The position numbers and the translations under genes were made by a program. 64,000 bases of DNA from Ypsolopha sequella (Eukaryota > Arthropoda > Insecta > Lepidoptera > Ypsolophidae), in contig OW203988.1 of the NCBI GenBank assembly GCA_934047225.1, positions 11,628,229 through 11,692,228 on the forward strand. Reading direction: 5' to 3'. The notes under the pieces were generated by a model that was not told the DNA's origin, searched no databases, and was given only the letters and a program-made list of their open reading frames with translations. Positions 47,270 through 59,600 of this stretch are shown in pieces (position 1 is the stretch's first letter; the number at the start of each line of letters is the position of its first letter).

Positions 47270-47630
47270 GCCGCCAACTACCTTGAGTCAACCTGTGTTG
47301 GTACAAATATCGACAGCAATTTTATTGAAATAACGTTCATATCAGCGTGCAATGCATTACGACGTCACTGGGTCTCCGGATAGCGCAAAATAGGAGAAAA
47401 TAATACCTTTTACAGGGACGCGATGGGCGGAAAAAATCCATAAATAGTTTTTCCAAGCAACATTTTCCTTGTATTTTAGTTCAAGAACCATACAAATACC
47501 ATTACTGGTTTCAAATAAATAAACAATTTTACTTAATTTTACTGTTTCTGATACGCGACAATAAGTTCCTAAAATGAAGTTGTTTTTTATAGTTTAACTA
47601 ACAACTAACAATATATATATTTTTTCATAA
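47270..47630 (+). repeat. Dispersed repeat with inverted partner at 54520-54900
   Basis: GTTGGTACAAATATCGACAG, ATAACGTTCATATCAGCGTG, GGATAGCGCAAAATAGGAGA and ATAGTTTAACTAACAA each reappear reversed in the partner. The pair flanks the cuticle gene at 49525-51100. Confidence 0.7.
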
Positions 47631-47875
47631 TTTTCAAGCATACCGTTTAATAGAAATAACTTTCATTAGAGTCATTTGTGAATGACACCGGGAAGAGGTC
47701 CCTTAAAACTCATTAGGTTGGCACTTAATAATCGTCCTTGTGCTTCACAGTCCATACTCAAAAACACCTCTGACTACCCTTCGGGAATTCGTGTCATAAC
47801 GATTTACTTTTTGTTTACTATGTTCTTTGGAAAACCCCCTTGATCTATATGAGTGATCCGAGCCATGTTCTGCAC

Positions 47876-48020
47876 CCGTAGCACAGTGTTTAATCACGCG
47901 TGACGTGACTTAGTTGAAGGACAGGCACGAGGAGCATGACACGATGTTTTTGCGATTAAACAGTATGTCACGTTCCTCGCAGTTGTGATTAAACTAAGTC
48001 GATTAAACACTGTGCTACGG
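47876..48020. mobile_element. Foldback MITE, 145 bp
   Basis: CCGTAGCACAGTGTTTAATC at the left is matched by GATTAAACACTGTGCTACGG at the right; inner arms (GTGACTTAG / CTAAGTC, ACGAGGA / TTCCTCG) pair imperfectly. Confidence 0.85.
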
Positions 48021-48749
48021 CCGCTGGAATGCGCTCTATTGTTTTATAAGCGCTGCCAGCAATCCAGTCATTATATACCGCGGCAGTAATGTACTATTAT
48101 TGGGTACGTCGTCAAACCCACTTAATTTGCTTTTATGCTAAGCTTGGGCCTTATTTACATTTATGTTTTTGGTGGGATTTAATTATATAGGTATTTATGT
48201 TACTGGTTCTTCTTTCTGACTGAAAAACTGATCATACGTATGTAGGTATGAGTGTCAAAAATATATCGTCACTACAAAAAACCCCGAGGGCGTGTCAGCG
48301 GTTTTTCACACAGTACACACTCGCATACCCACGTTTCACCGACGATTGTTACTTTCCGGGGTGATGGGTGCTGAGCTCTATTGTGTTACTTCTAGCACAA
48401 CTATGAACCCATCATAAAATGTGCTTTTAAAGCACAGAGGTGGTTGAAAATTAAAACCCAAAATATTTCTGTTTAATTTTTTTACCGTCTGGCTTAATCA
48501 GGATAAAACTTGATTATGTTTAATTTCAAAAATCACTGTGACTTTGCAAGAAATGACGACATTTAAACATGCATATGGGCAAACAAGTGTCTATCGATCT
48601 TCACACAAATTTGGAGCATGCTCTAAAAGGGAACAAGAATCGTTTATTTATGACCTTAATTATGTAACGGCGGCGATCTTTTGGGTGTCGAGAGTTAATG
48701 TTAGTGCTTAATACTCGATCTTGGGTGAATTATAGTGTTTATGTTTTCA

Positions 48750-49135
48750 CTCTTAAGGTTAAACGTCTGTAGCTTAGTGCAAAGTGCATGACATAACTTT
48801 GTTTTTCTTGTTTAAGAATTAGATTCTGAAAAGCATTTTGTTCTGTGCCATTTGACGCCAATAGTTCAGTATTAGTGAGGTTTATAAAGCAAGAGTTTAA
48901 AATTTAAAACGATTAGTCATGATCTTCTCAAAACCAGCTTTAAATGGTGTTTTAACTTTGTTTTAACAAGATCATGACTAATTGAGCATTACATTTCAAA
49001 CTCATGCTTTATAAACCTCACTAATACTGAACTATTGGCGTCAACTGCCACATATCATAGTCTTTTTCAATTTTTAACTTCTAAACAAGAAAATGCAGTT
49101 TGCGCTAAGTGACTGACGTTTAAACGAATTAAGAG
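48750..49135. mobile_element. Large foldback element, 386 bp, first full copy
   Basis: The left arm CTCTTAAGGTTAAACGTC..TTGACGCCAATAGTTCAGTA is mirrored by TACTGAACTATTGGCGTCAA..GACGTTTAAACGAATTAAGAG, with arms of about 170 bp meeting near ATTAGTCATGATCTTC / GATCATGACTAAT. Same family as 53200-53600. Confidence 0.85.
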
Positions 49136-49235
49136 ATGTTCGAGAGCTGATATGTCTTATATAAAGTTTCTACAGCTGTTCAAGAAAAATTTGATAGCTT
49201 GGATAATTGTAGTTTGAGACAATGAGAATGTTACA

Positions 49236-49241
49236 TTTATT
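49236..49241 (-). terminator. Candidate poly(A) signal AATAAA of the gene at 49525-51100
   Basis: AATAAA on the minus strand about 285 nt past the stop. An alternative AATAAA at 49524-49529 overlaps the stop codon itself and would give an almost absent 3' UTR. Confidence 0.4.
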
Positions 49242-49524
49242 GGCAGGCTTATTTCATCAAGAATGATATAAGTAGTTATGGGTAGTATAAAGTATGCGAA
49301 GAAATCATGACATTTTAAAAGTGATTTAAAACGATTACTACTAAAGGTAATTTTGTTCTAAATTAACATTATATCATTGCAGTATAGAAACGCAGAAAGA
49401 AAAGTAAATCTGAATGTGAGAAGCTCTGAACCGGGATTTTGTTAATTTTGTTCTGATTTCAAAACCAAGAATATTTTTCATTTCACTTTTGAGACCAAAT
49501 ACCATTGCTTTTTTTTTAACGTTT

Positions 49525-51100
49525 TTATTGAGACCCACTGGTGACAGTCTGTATCGCAGGCCTGAAGCCCTTATCATCAGCGGTGTATGTCACCAGATAC
49601 TGCTGGCCATCTGGACCCGTGTAGCCGTAGGATCCCTTCACGCCGATACCTTGGTGGTCTCCAACGGTGATCAGTTGGGCTTCTTCCTTGCGAGACACGC
49701 CATCACTGGTTTTGAATCTGGAAATACGATACAATGATTCAGTTCCTTGTGTTAAAATTTCCAATATCAAAATAGATCACAAGATGTACATGTACAAATA
49801 TACAAATAGTACATTGTATATTGCTAAGAGCACGAAGCCCTCAAAAAAAAACAAGTTAAAAAAACCGGCCAAGTGCGAATCGGACTCGCGCACGAAGGGA
49901 TCCGTACCATTATCTGTAAAAACGGCAAAAAAACATGTATGTTGTATGAGAGCCCCCTTAAATGTTTATTTTATTCTATTTTTTTAGTATTTGTTCTTAT
50001 AGCGTCAACAGAAATACATCATCTGTGAAAATTTCAACTGTCTAACTATCACGGTTCATGAGATACAGCCTGGTGAGAGACGGACAGACAGACGGACAGA
50101 CAGATGGACAGCGGAGTCTTAGTAATAGGGTCCCGTTGGTTATCCTTTGGGTACGGAACCTTAAAAAAGATGTGTTAATGTTAGCTGATTCAGCGAGACT
50201 GACTTATTTTCATTATTAAAGTTAAGTGTGAGTAAAGATTCTTATCACTTTGTAATATTCCATTAAATATAGAATAAAACGACTCTGCATTCCACATAAA
50301 GATGCACGTGCAGAGTGTATTCAGTTGCAGACCCTGATGATGCCTTTTTAGAGGCGAAACACGCAATAATGTTTTGCAGCTTAATGATAACTTGTTAAAC
50401 TTCCACCATTAGTTGAAATTAAATAAACTTGTATATAGTCGCTTGCAGCTCAATCTCCCTATTTGTAACCGATTTTAACGTCTATGACGTTGCAATAAGA
50501 ACTGCCAATAGGTAGCCTGACATGCTGGCGTCCGTACAAGCTAAAGCCTTATTTATCATTCCCAAAACTTACTCGAAATCATAACCATCAGGTCTGACAA
50601 AGCTCTTCTCTGACAAAATTTCAACAGTGGGCTTGGGATCATTTTGCGCTGACAAAGCTCCTGCCATCGCACATAGAACGAACATTTTCTGAAAAACAAA
50701 ACTAGACACGTTAGTGAATTCTGAGGAAACCCTTAAAAGTTTCCTAATATTAAAAAAATTGATAGAAATAATAAAAAATTAGTTATGCGGAAAAGTGCAA
50801 GAATTTCCACATTAACTCTTAAATGAGGTAACTCTGCTTGTTATTAGGTATTTGTTTCCTAGAAGTACTTACCTTATAGCAACATAAAAACGAAAACAGA
50901 TGCTAAGTGACTGAGTACATAACCGCAAGTACATCCGGGTTGGTTTACTCTTACAAAAGTATGGATTTACATGCTTACGTTAGTACAAAATATGAAGTAC
51001 CATCTATGTTTTCGTAGAAAAGATATATAAATAAAAACGATAAAATAATAATCTTAATAATAATAATAATAAGAGACTAATAACTTACAAAGCTGAACAT
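49525..51100 (-). CDS. Cuticle protein, RR-1 chitin-binding (CPR) family, larval cuticle protein-like
   Basis: Secreted chitin-binding structural protein. Minus-strand coding exons 51089-51100, 50573-50688 and 49525-49717 join with consensus splice sites to 106 residues. The signal peptide is MFSFKMFVLCAMAGALSAQ. The RR-1 block is PDGYDFEFKTSDGVSRKEE at 37-55, GSYGYTGPDG at 71-80, VTYTADDKGFRP at 85-96. A second in-frame ATG at codon 6 would also leave a signal peptide, but the exon-1 ATG has the conserved four-codon first exon and a well-placed promoter. Intron 2 contains a 310 bp copy of the 'GGCCAAGTGCGA' repeat. The stop codon overlaps an AATAAA (CAATAAAAA at 49521-49530), and a more ordinary signal lies near 49236. 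It neighbours the divergent family member at 54106-63171 on the same strand. Confidence 0.93.
49862..50165 (+). repeat. 'GGCCAAGTGCGAATCGGAC' repeat, copy in an intron
   Basis: Same element as 15384-15680: AACCGGCCAAGTGCGAATCG to GGGTACGGAACCTTAAAAA, with GACAGACAGACGG tandem steps near the end. Lies in intron 2 of the cuticle gene, in the orientation opposite to the gene. Confidence 0.8.
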
Positions 51101-51140
51101 GATGTGAATTTTTGTGTTTTTCTCCCGTCTGGTTGACCCA

Positions 51141-51175
51141 ACTGATTTGCAAAACCTGACACTTCATCTTAAATA
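51141..51175 (-). promoter_or_regulatory. Core promoter: TATTTAAG box plus TCAGT initiator
   Basis: On the minus strand TATTTAAG (51168-51175) is followed about 30 bp later by TCAGT (51141-51145), the arthropod initiator. The spacing is canonical and puts the start about 40 nt before the ATG at 51100. Confidence 0.7.
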
Positions 51176-51324
51176 CATTGTCTGTCTGTTTGTTTTTGAT
51201 TGACAAAGCTCAGAAAGAGTGTGTGTAATAGTGAATAGGTGATAACTCAAATCAAGTGATGAAATGCATTTCAGCATGCCTGTTCTGTAGTGAGGATATC
51301 ACCACCCAACACAGTTCTTATTCA

Positions 51325-51400
51325 CGTCAGTCGTTCGGTGGCACAACTTAACATTGTTTCTCTTGTTTAGAAGTTAAAAGTGTAAATGATTGATCTTACT
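51325..51400 (+). repeat. Single-arm fragment of the 386 bp foldback family
   Basis: CGTCAGTCGTTCGGTGGCAC..CTTGTTTAGAAGTTAAAAGTG matches the left arm of the copy at 53200 (GTCAGTCGTTCGGTTCAAAA..GGAAGTTAAAAGTG). The other arm is missing. Confidence 0.6.
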
Positions 51401-51769
51401 CGTAGAATCAAAAGATAATATCTTGACCACGGCTGTAGAAAGTTGTTCAATCTCTGAGTGAATTTTATACAAAGTTCATAACATACAAAGTACTTGGTAA
51501 GATAGACACGGTGGACTAGAGCAGTCAAAGAATGATGGCTAGGACAGATCGAAATTTGTTAGTGACCTGACTACTAACCTGATTTTCCAGCCGATGAGAG
51601 CCCAAATACAGCTCTAAAACATTTGAAGTGACTGTCAAAAGAATCGGAAATATTGGAGTTCCTGAAGAATCTGAAGCCACCTTCACTTAAAAGCAGACGG
51701 GTTTAATGGCAGCTTAGATATACCTCGTAGACACAAAAAGAGTTGGAATTTCATTTTTGATTATGATAT

Positions 51770-51854
51770 ATAGTTCAGGAAATATAATTTGACCAAATTC
51801 GCCTTGTAACTTATAGGCGAATTGGGTCAAATTATATTAATTTCCTGGACTGTA
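51770..51854. mobile_element. Foldback MITE, 85 bp
   Basis: AGTTCAGGAAATATAATTTG..AATTCGCC and GGCGAATTGGGTCAAATTAT..TTTCCTGGACT form inverted arms around TTGTAACTTATA. Confidence 0.8.
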
Positions 51855-52189
51855 CTTATTTAATTACGACAATATTTTATGATTATGACCTTCTTTAGTA
51901 TTATATTTTATAAGAATTAGAGTAAGTTGATCAGAAATGTTTTGTTACGGACAGGACTAAATTTTTTGACTGTGCATGGAGGCATAAGTTGGGATTTAGT
52001 ATCTTCACTAAAGGTAGATGATTAGTTTTTGTTTCTTCTTGTAAGAAGAAGTTCCTTTGAAAAGATGACACTTAAACGTTTCATATACGATTATGTTCAC
52101 ATTAAAATACTTTTTACTTAAATATTATGAATTATGATAATAATATTATAATATATCATCCCAGTACATTTTTCAAGTTTCAGTTTTTG

Positions 52190-52625
52190 TAAGGAACAAC
52201 CTTGACCTGTTCCCGTCGAAAGCAAGTTCTCAATCATACATAACCAGGCACTCGAATAAACTCAAAATACCACTCTATAAACTGACGAAGTCAACTAAGT
52301 CTGTTTATGTAGCAGGTCCAAAAATTTATAATTCTCTCCCTACCGAAATTAAATCTATAACTGAAAAACCACAATTCGAAACAAAGCTGAAGTCATGGCT
52401 CACACTAAATGCCTTTTACAACATGAAAGACTTTTATGATATTAATTTTAAGACAGCAATATTTCCTATTTGACCTTATCTGACATTTAATTTTCTAATA
52501 AATCACACTGTATTATTATTATATCAATTGTAATTGTATACCGCATAACTGTATTGTTTGAAATGACTTGTACATTTTTTTGTATTTTACCAATAAATGA
52601 GTATGAGTATGAGTATGAGTATTGC
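52190..52625 (+). pseudogene. Non-LTR retrotransposon RT C-terminal tail with (TATGAG)n end
   Basis: From about 52229 the frame reads SYITRHSNKLKIPLYKLTKS, then TKSVYVAGPKIYNSLPTEIK and SITEKPQFETKLKSWLTLNA, FYNMKDFYD, stop at about 52470. TR..N.L..P....S..V.GPK.YN.LP..IK is the usual ending of many LINE RT polyproteins. A 3' UTR follows, ending in GAGTATGAGTATGAGTATGA. It lacks the polymerase domain. Confidence 0.75.
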
Positions 52626-53199
52626 ATCAAGTCTAGTGTTTACGTTTTAGGATGTCGTCAAATCTGAAAAGCCTTATATTGAAGCTTCAGTGTCTATGAA
52701 TTTATTCATTGGACCGATTGTGCTGAAATATGAAGTGTAAGCCATACATAACCCTATATATTGACGGAAACACAGACATTGTCAGACGGAAGCTACCCAT
52801 CGACGACAAACTTTTTATAGAACACTAGGGACTTCGTGTGCGCCGATCATCTGATATGTGGCTCAGTGTACACTGCCATCTAGTAGTTCATACTAATTAA
52901 AACATTGTAAACGTGGTCCAATAAATGTGGAATAATGTAGCGAAGACATTCAAAACGGTTTCTGTTTTCACCTTCCAACTGTCCAATATAGGAGAAACAG
53001 GAAGTTTTACCCCAAAAACAATTATAAAGACAGATTCTTTTTTCAAAACTTTTTTGCCCTATTTTTATTTACACTTATACCTATTAGTACAAATAAGTTC
53101 TGCTGATATAATTGATAATGGTTGTTGTCAGAATAGCTCACTCGACATATGACATACTCTATACACAAAATTTCATAATGGAGAAGAACCTTTCCTTGT

Positions 53200-53605
53200 T
53201 GAGGTTAAATGTCAGTCGTTCGGTTCAAAATGCACAACTTAACTTTGTTTTTTTTTGTTTGGAAGTTAAAAGTGAAAAAGATATTGATCTGTGGTAATTC
53301 ACGCCAAAAGTTCAGTATAAGTTAGGTATATAAATCAGCAGTTTGAAATAAAATGACAATTCGTCACAATTTTGGCTAAACAAACTTAAAATGCTGTTTT
53401 TAGTTTGTTTCGACAAAATCAAGGCTAATTGTACATTAAATTTCAAGCTGTTTATTTATAAACCTAACTTGTACTGAACTATTGGCGTGAATTGCCATAG
53501 ACCAATTACTTTATCCCTTTTAACTTCTTGACAAGAAAAACAAAGTTAAGTTAAGTTGTGCACTTTGTACCGTGTGACAAGGTTAAACCTTGATATGATC
53601 AACAA
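53200..53605. mobile_element. Large foldback element, second full copy
   Basis: Arms include GTTCAAAATGCACAACTTAA / TTAAGTTGTGCACTTTGTAC and CGCCAAAAGTTCAGTATAAG / TTGTACTGAACTATTGGCG. It shares TAGTTCAGTA and GAAGTTAAAAGTG with the 48.75 kb family and has a similar size. Confidence 0.8.
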
Positions 53606-53804
53606 ACACTAATAATTCTATTTCTGCTTTGTAAACATTCATTTAAAGATTAAAATAAAACAAGAAAACAAATATATTATTCAATAAATATTTTTAATAA
53701 ATAAATTACAGCTATAATCCTAGGAAATGTACACTTATACTTAAGGTAACTTAAGGTTAACTTTAACATTAGTATGTGTCCGAATAATCTTTGCGTCAGT
53801 CTTT

Positions 53805-53810
53805 TTTATT
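53805..53810 (-). terminator. Candidate poly(A) signal AATAAA of the divergent cuticle gene
   Basis: AATAAA on the minus strand about 300 nt past the TAA at 54106-54108. The region is AT-rich, so the choice is tentative. Confidence 0.35.
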
Positions 53811-54105
53811 AATTTTATCATTTATATTTATCACACGTACTTATTTACACGTTGACTTTGCCGCGCAGAAAAGTTATTTTTTCATAAACTAAACCAAAGT
53901 GTTTTAACAACATGTTTTGATCTTACTCGTTTAGTTAATCTGTGGTTATGGTCATTTATATTTTAATTACACAGAGTACCTTCTTAGCTGGGCTGATTTC
54001 ACTTTTCATAGATAGATTTGGTTGAGAGCAATTTCTTGGGACGCAGACGCTTATAGTTTTTTTTTTAAATAAAATCTGCTTTTTTGAACTTTCAAACTCA
54101 GATCG

Positions 54106-56593
54106 TTACGAAATCTTTTTAATGACGGTCCTATAGCCTTTTTTCCCAGCTTTGTAGCTCATCTCGTAGAGGTTTCCTTTCTTATCGTAGTAGCGCACCG
54201 TTCCAAGGACGTCCAGTGCCGCTTGGTCAGTTCCCGGGTTCAGGATACCACCTTCTTCCGTCCGTGACGAGCCGTCACTATTTTCATAGCTGTAATTAGA
54301 AAAGGAAATAAAGTTAATACTTGCGATTGTCGGCTCTTGGTGAAACATCATCATGGATTAAAACAAACTCTTGTACTGTTTCACAATTTAACAATTTAAA
54401 TTGTATAGCGGTACAAGTGTTTGTTTTCATCCAGAAAAGGAAATATTTCAATGTGGAGTTAAGGCGCCTTTTCTCAGACTCTATTGATAAAGATGTTTAA
54501 AAATTATGGAAAAGATATATATTGTTAGTTAAACTATAAAGAACAACTTTGTATTAGGAAATACTCGCGTATAAGAAACAGCATGAAAATATTGTTCAAA
54601 GTCAAGCTGTTTTTAGACGAAAGTTAAGTAAAACTGGTTATTTCTTTGAAACCGCTAATGATATTTGTATGGTTCTTGCAGTAAAATACAGGGAAAATAT
54701 TGCTTGGATAAATTATTTATGAAAAAAGTTCCTTCTATCGCGTCCATGTGAAAAGTAAGTATTATTTTCTCCTATTTTGCGCTATCCGGAGCGGAGACCC
54801 AGCGACGTCGGAATGTTGTGCACGCTGATATGAACGTTATTTTAATAAAGTTTCTGTCAATATTTGTACCGCCAAAGGTCAACTCAAGATCGTTAGCGAC
54901 TACCTGCCCCTAAATGGACATAACTCTCTTTGAATCAGTGTATTTAAGAGGCATAGCGAAAAAAATTGGTTGATTAGAGTCAATGTTTTATTCAAGACTC
55001 CACTCAAATACCTCAATCTACGTAATCCTGTTAAAGCTACAAAGCAAAATACATATACAACGTGTAACAGAAAGTAACCATATTTGAAGAGCTTATTCAG
55101 TCAATGGTTTAGAACAACTTTTACTATGGAACAAATCCTGTATAACAAAAAAAAATTACTTGCTTCATAGGAAACTGTAATGCCGCTTGGCCGAAATGTA
55201 TGGAAGGGCAGATTTTTTTTTTTGAGATTTCAGGGTTTTCTTCATACTAAAAGTTGTTCTATACCATGGAATGAATAAGCTCTTCAAATATGGTTACACT
55301 TTTCTATTACACGTTGTATATGTAATATATAAATATTAAATATATATAAATCAAGGATCTGAGATCTTTGTCCAAGATCTAGGCGAGAATTTTTTTTTGT
55401 TGTTCATTAATTCTTCAGAAAATTGCGAAGTCACTATATTTTATTATAGAAATAAAGATGACTAATAATAATACAGTCACTAAATGTTGTTAGGTAACTA
55501 ATTAGGAAAAAATTAATGATACATTTGTTAAATAGGTGCTCCCATACTAACTAAAATGAAAAGGTGCTTCCATACAAACTAAAATAACAGACTTGGATTT
55601 ACATAAGTTCTCACAACTTTGAACGGTGGAAGGATTGCGTTGCGAGAATTGACATTTTTGTACATTTTATGTTTTTGATGGGATATTACTTGACTTGGCT
55701 GGGTTAATTGGTACCCGAGACACAGTAACCCCAGAAAATGTACAGAAATAAGTATGGCGCTATATTTATTTATCATACTTCAAAAACGCATGTGTGTCAA
55801 GCCGTCAAAGCATTAAATTAAAAAGTCACAGTTCACATTTGTGCGCCCACGTTTCATTGACCATAATTACGTCCCAGCATGATGGGATTATGATACGATA
55901 CAGAATTAAGAGTCTAGTGGAGTCCATCTGAGGCAAGGGCGTGAAAACTTGCATTTTTTCTAGTTAATCGAAACACAACACTAAAATTCAAAATTCACTC
56001 AATAGTTTTGCAACAATACCTTATTACCTATGTATTGTGTGTACTGCATTCGCAAAGTTTCCATTGGTTTCTGTATATTTGAATTAAAATTAACTATTGA
56101 GTGAGTTTTGAATTGAAGTGGTATGTTTCGATTAATTAGAAAAAGGCGGGTTTTTTACAATCCGGCTGCGAAACCGCTCTTAATTACAGAACACAGACTT
56201 CTTTTAAATTGCTTATTCTGTTAGAGGAGTTTAATAATAATGAGTATAAAAATCCTATCTCGCATAGCATCACTACAAGAAAGGTTAGTAACAAAAAATT
56301 AACTGCCCCTAAAATATGCAATTACTATGGTTCCAGAACCAGAAAATATTTAATTCCTAAAATTCTCAATGACCTTCCGAATGATATTAGAAATGATACC
56401 TTATACAAACCTGCATTTAAGAAAAAAGTGACAAATTCCTTATTAGATTCTTGTGTAAAATAAATTATATGTTTGCCAAAAGAAGTATAAAATTAAATAC
56501 CTACATAAAAATGTAAATTATTGAAAACATAATATAATATAGAGAAAATTTGAGCAGGTTCGTTCAATCATTGATCTAACTAAGAAAATCATA

Positions 56594-56625
<32 letters not shown>

Positions 56626-59600
56626 AACACCAGGATGTCGTGATGGTATCCGTTCAAAGATTGGAAGGACCAATTCTTACAAGAGTGAGGGCGCCAACTG
56701 CCAATAAACTGCCTTGCAGTTTGGCGGTGCATTTTAAATTGCTATTTCTGTAATGTTTTTTATCCTAAATAAACATTTGAAATTGAATTGAAAAAATTTT
56801 AAATTTATGACTGCTAGAACTTTTACTTAAAATACAAAAGAAAAAGTTATCAGATTTATCTGGCTATGCAAAATAATGTTTTAGTTTTTTAGTTTAACGA
56901 CTGCTTTTTCCTTAATCGACCAGCGTATTTATGACCATTATGCACAATAATGTCACAATCAGCACTTTATTTTACCACTTTTACTTATTTATTAGTGAAA
57001 TAATCTTAAATCATTCAGGAATAACTTTCTTTTAACTGCCATCTCATCACCATAATGGTCTTGCTCATATTTCCGCTCAACTTTATTTTTTGTTTATAAT
57101 GATTTTGAAAAAAATGGGGTTTTTAGTTTAACCATAATTTTAGTCAGTTCTTTCCGTATATAGGCAATAAAAGCTGCAAGAACACTGTGCGTCATAAATC
57201 TGATTTCTTTATATTTGGTATGGCTTGCAGTTGAACTTAAAATAATGATTTAAGGAAGTTAAAACAACGAGAGACGTTAATTTCACCAAAGGATTACTTA
57301 GGCGAAGAATATCCAGTTCGCAAAATGATAAACGGCAAAAAAAGGACCAGTTCACAAGATGTCCAAATCTGAAAATGTCCAATTCTAGAAATGACCAATT
57401 CTTAAATAATCAGAACTCTCAAGAAGAAATTCTCAAAATGGCAAAATTTTCTCAGCTTTTATACGACAGATTTATGAAATAAAAAACATGTTAATAGATG
57501 ATTACGTAAAGATTACAGTAAAAGTATAGCCGTTAAGATATTTTTAGGGTTTCACACACAGAGTGTGACGAATTTTTTGCTAGGCGCTACGATTTGAGTG
57601 GCTTGTTTTTCTCGCCTTAATTTTGTTATGACAATAGGGCACACGATCCATCAAATTGGCACGAAATAAACCGTCGGTGAAAAGTGGGCATACGTTGGTT
57701 GGCTTACAATAACCCTGTCGGATGTGTCGTATTGTACTCAGAAATGTTGGTCATTTTGAGACTTAGGCATTTTTAGAACTGGTCATTTAAAGAATTAGCC
57801 TTTTATAGATTTAGTCATTTTACGAATTGGGTTTTTCTAGAATGGTATTTATTTTGTGAATTTGCCACTCTCCGCCTAAGCTTAATGATAATAAATGACA
57901 AGTGTCGACCAATAATGTGATTTCGAAAAAAAAAATTATAATTTTTGTGCCAGTTGACTTGATGTAGCATTTTGAGGCTAAGGTACCGTTTGGTATCAGC
58001 AGCCAATATAAGGACCGTATGTAGAGCTTAGGTCACGGTGTAAATGGAATATCCTTGTGGCGTAAAGCCAACAAATTTGTGGCGAAGGAATTCCCAGTTA
58101 TTTGCTTTCACTCAAAACAAAGGCAGTGGTATGTCACGTTTGGAGATTATCGTGTCACGCTAAATGAAGCACGTAAGGACAATAAATAAGAGTGATTAAC
58201 ATAACCTTCACGTCTCGTTTGTTTGCTTAGCTAATATTTTCATCGGCGATCTATGATGTTCGAAGATAAGCCAATGGTATCGATTCGGCATAACACGACT
58301 TAACTTATTTGACAGGACTAACCTTATTTTAAGCGTCCTGTCTTTTTCTTTCTTTATCGAAAAGACAAGGACAGAACGCTTAAATTAAGTTTAGTCCTGT
58401 CAAATAAGTTAAGATGTGCTACACCGAATCGGTACCATTAACCGTTTTTTTTTATTTTTATTTATCTTTATTAATCCCGATTACAATGAATCTTAACCTA
58501 AACTATATAGCCACTAGCGAAAGCCAAATTGCTTATCTGATACCGTCAGCAATAAAAAAATATTTATCTGAGATGGATACATAAAATGCATTAGTCATAA
58601 TTTTTTATTCAATATTGATATGTACAAAATTGATTAAGGCGCTACGGAAAAAAAATCGATACTTAGAACTTGCATATCTACTTCAGTAAATAATTTATTA
58701 TTTTGATAAAATAGTATATTATTTTTGGATTTTTTTTCTATGGACCTGTTAAACAGAAACGCGATTGGAGCGATCCGGCTCGATACAAATATTTATTAAA
58801 ATGAGGTCTTTTTCGACATCAATTCTCCTGGTTTGACAATTTGGAATGACATATAGACCTCAATTATTTTTTATTGTCGAAAAAATCGACTTTTTGCTGT
58901 TTTTCAAGAATCCGTCCCTCTTGCACTGAGGGTTTTTTCGCACCGGAGTAACAGGGACGCTTAAACTTTTACATATCGCCTTAACAATAGGTTTTACTAT
59001 ATTTTGCCATCAAATCAGCTCTACCGTTTGTCGTAAGTTTGGAAAAAAATTAAAAACAAAAAAAAACCATTTTTTTTGTTCAAACAAAGAAACACTATTA
59101 AACAAAACAAACATACTTACGGATAGTTTTGTCTCGATTAAGACATGTATTTTAGTTTATTGCCATTGAAAGCCATTGTCTGTCTAGTTACCAGTTCACC
59201 CATCTGATTTGGGTCTTTGCAATATATCTAATATTAATATTATAATAACATAATAAAACAAATAAATAATAATTTATGTTACCGTGAAAATATGCGTAAA
59301 TAATAACCATATCACATTCAATGTGGTCGCATCACCGGGTCATGTCAAGCTTGACTTATTAACGCAATAGCTACAACATTACCAACACAATGGACATAAC
59401 AAAAAGTTGCAATTACAGTTGGACTTACTGGAACTTGTATGAGTTGGGCATGTTGGCCGTCTCCATCTGCAGAACCTGAGGTCTTGCCTCACCATCGATG
59501 AGTGGACTAGTCAACACCTGTGCGACTGAAAATACGGCAACAACCTGAAATGCAAATCAAAATCTGTGTACGTTGTACTTATCTATAACATTCCTTAAAA

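Noticed and set aside
56209..56463. Stand-alone host gene of 84 codons
   Set aside because: The content matches the C-terminal tail of LINE reverse transcriptases and is followed by a retroposon-type 3' tract.
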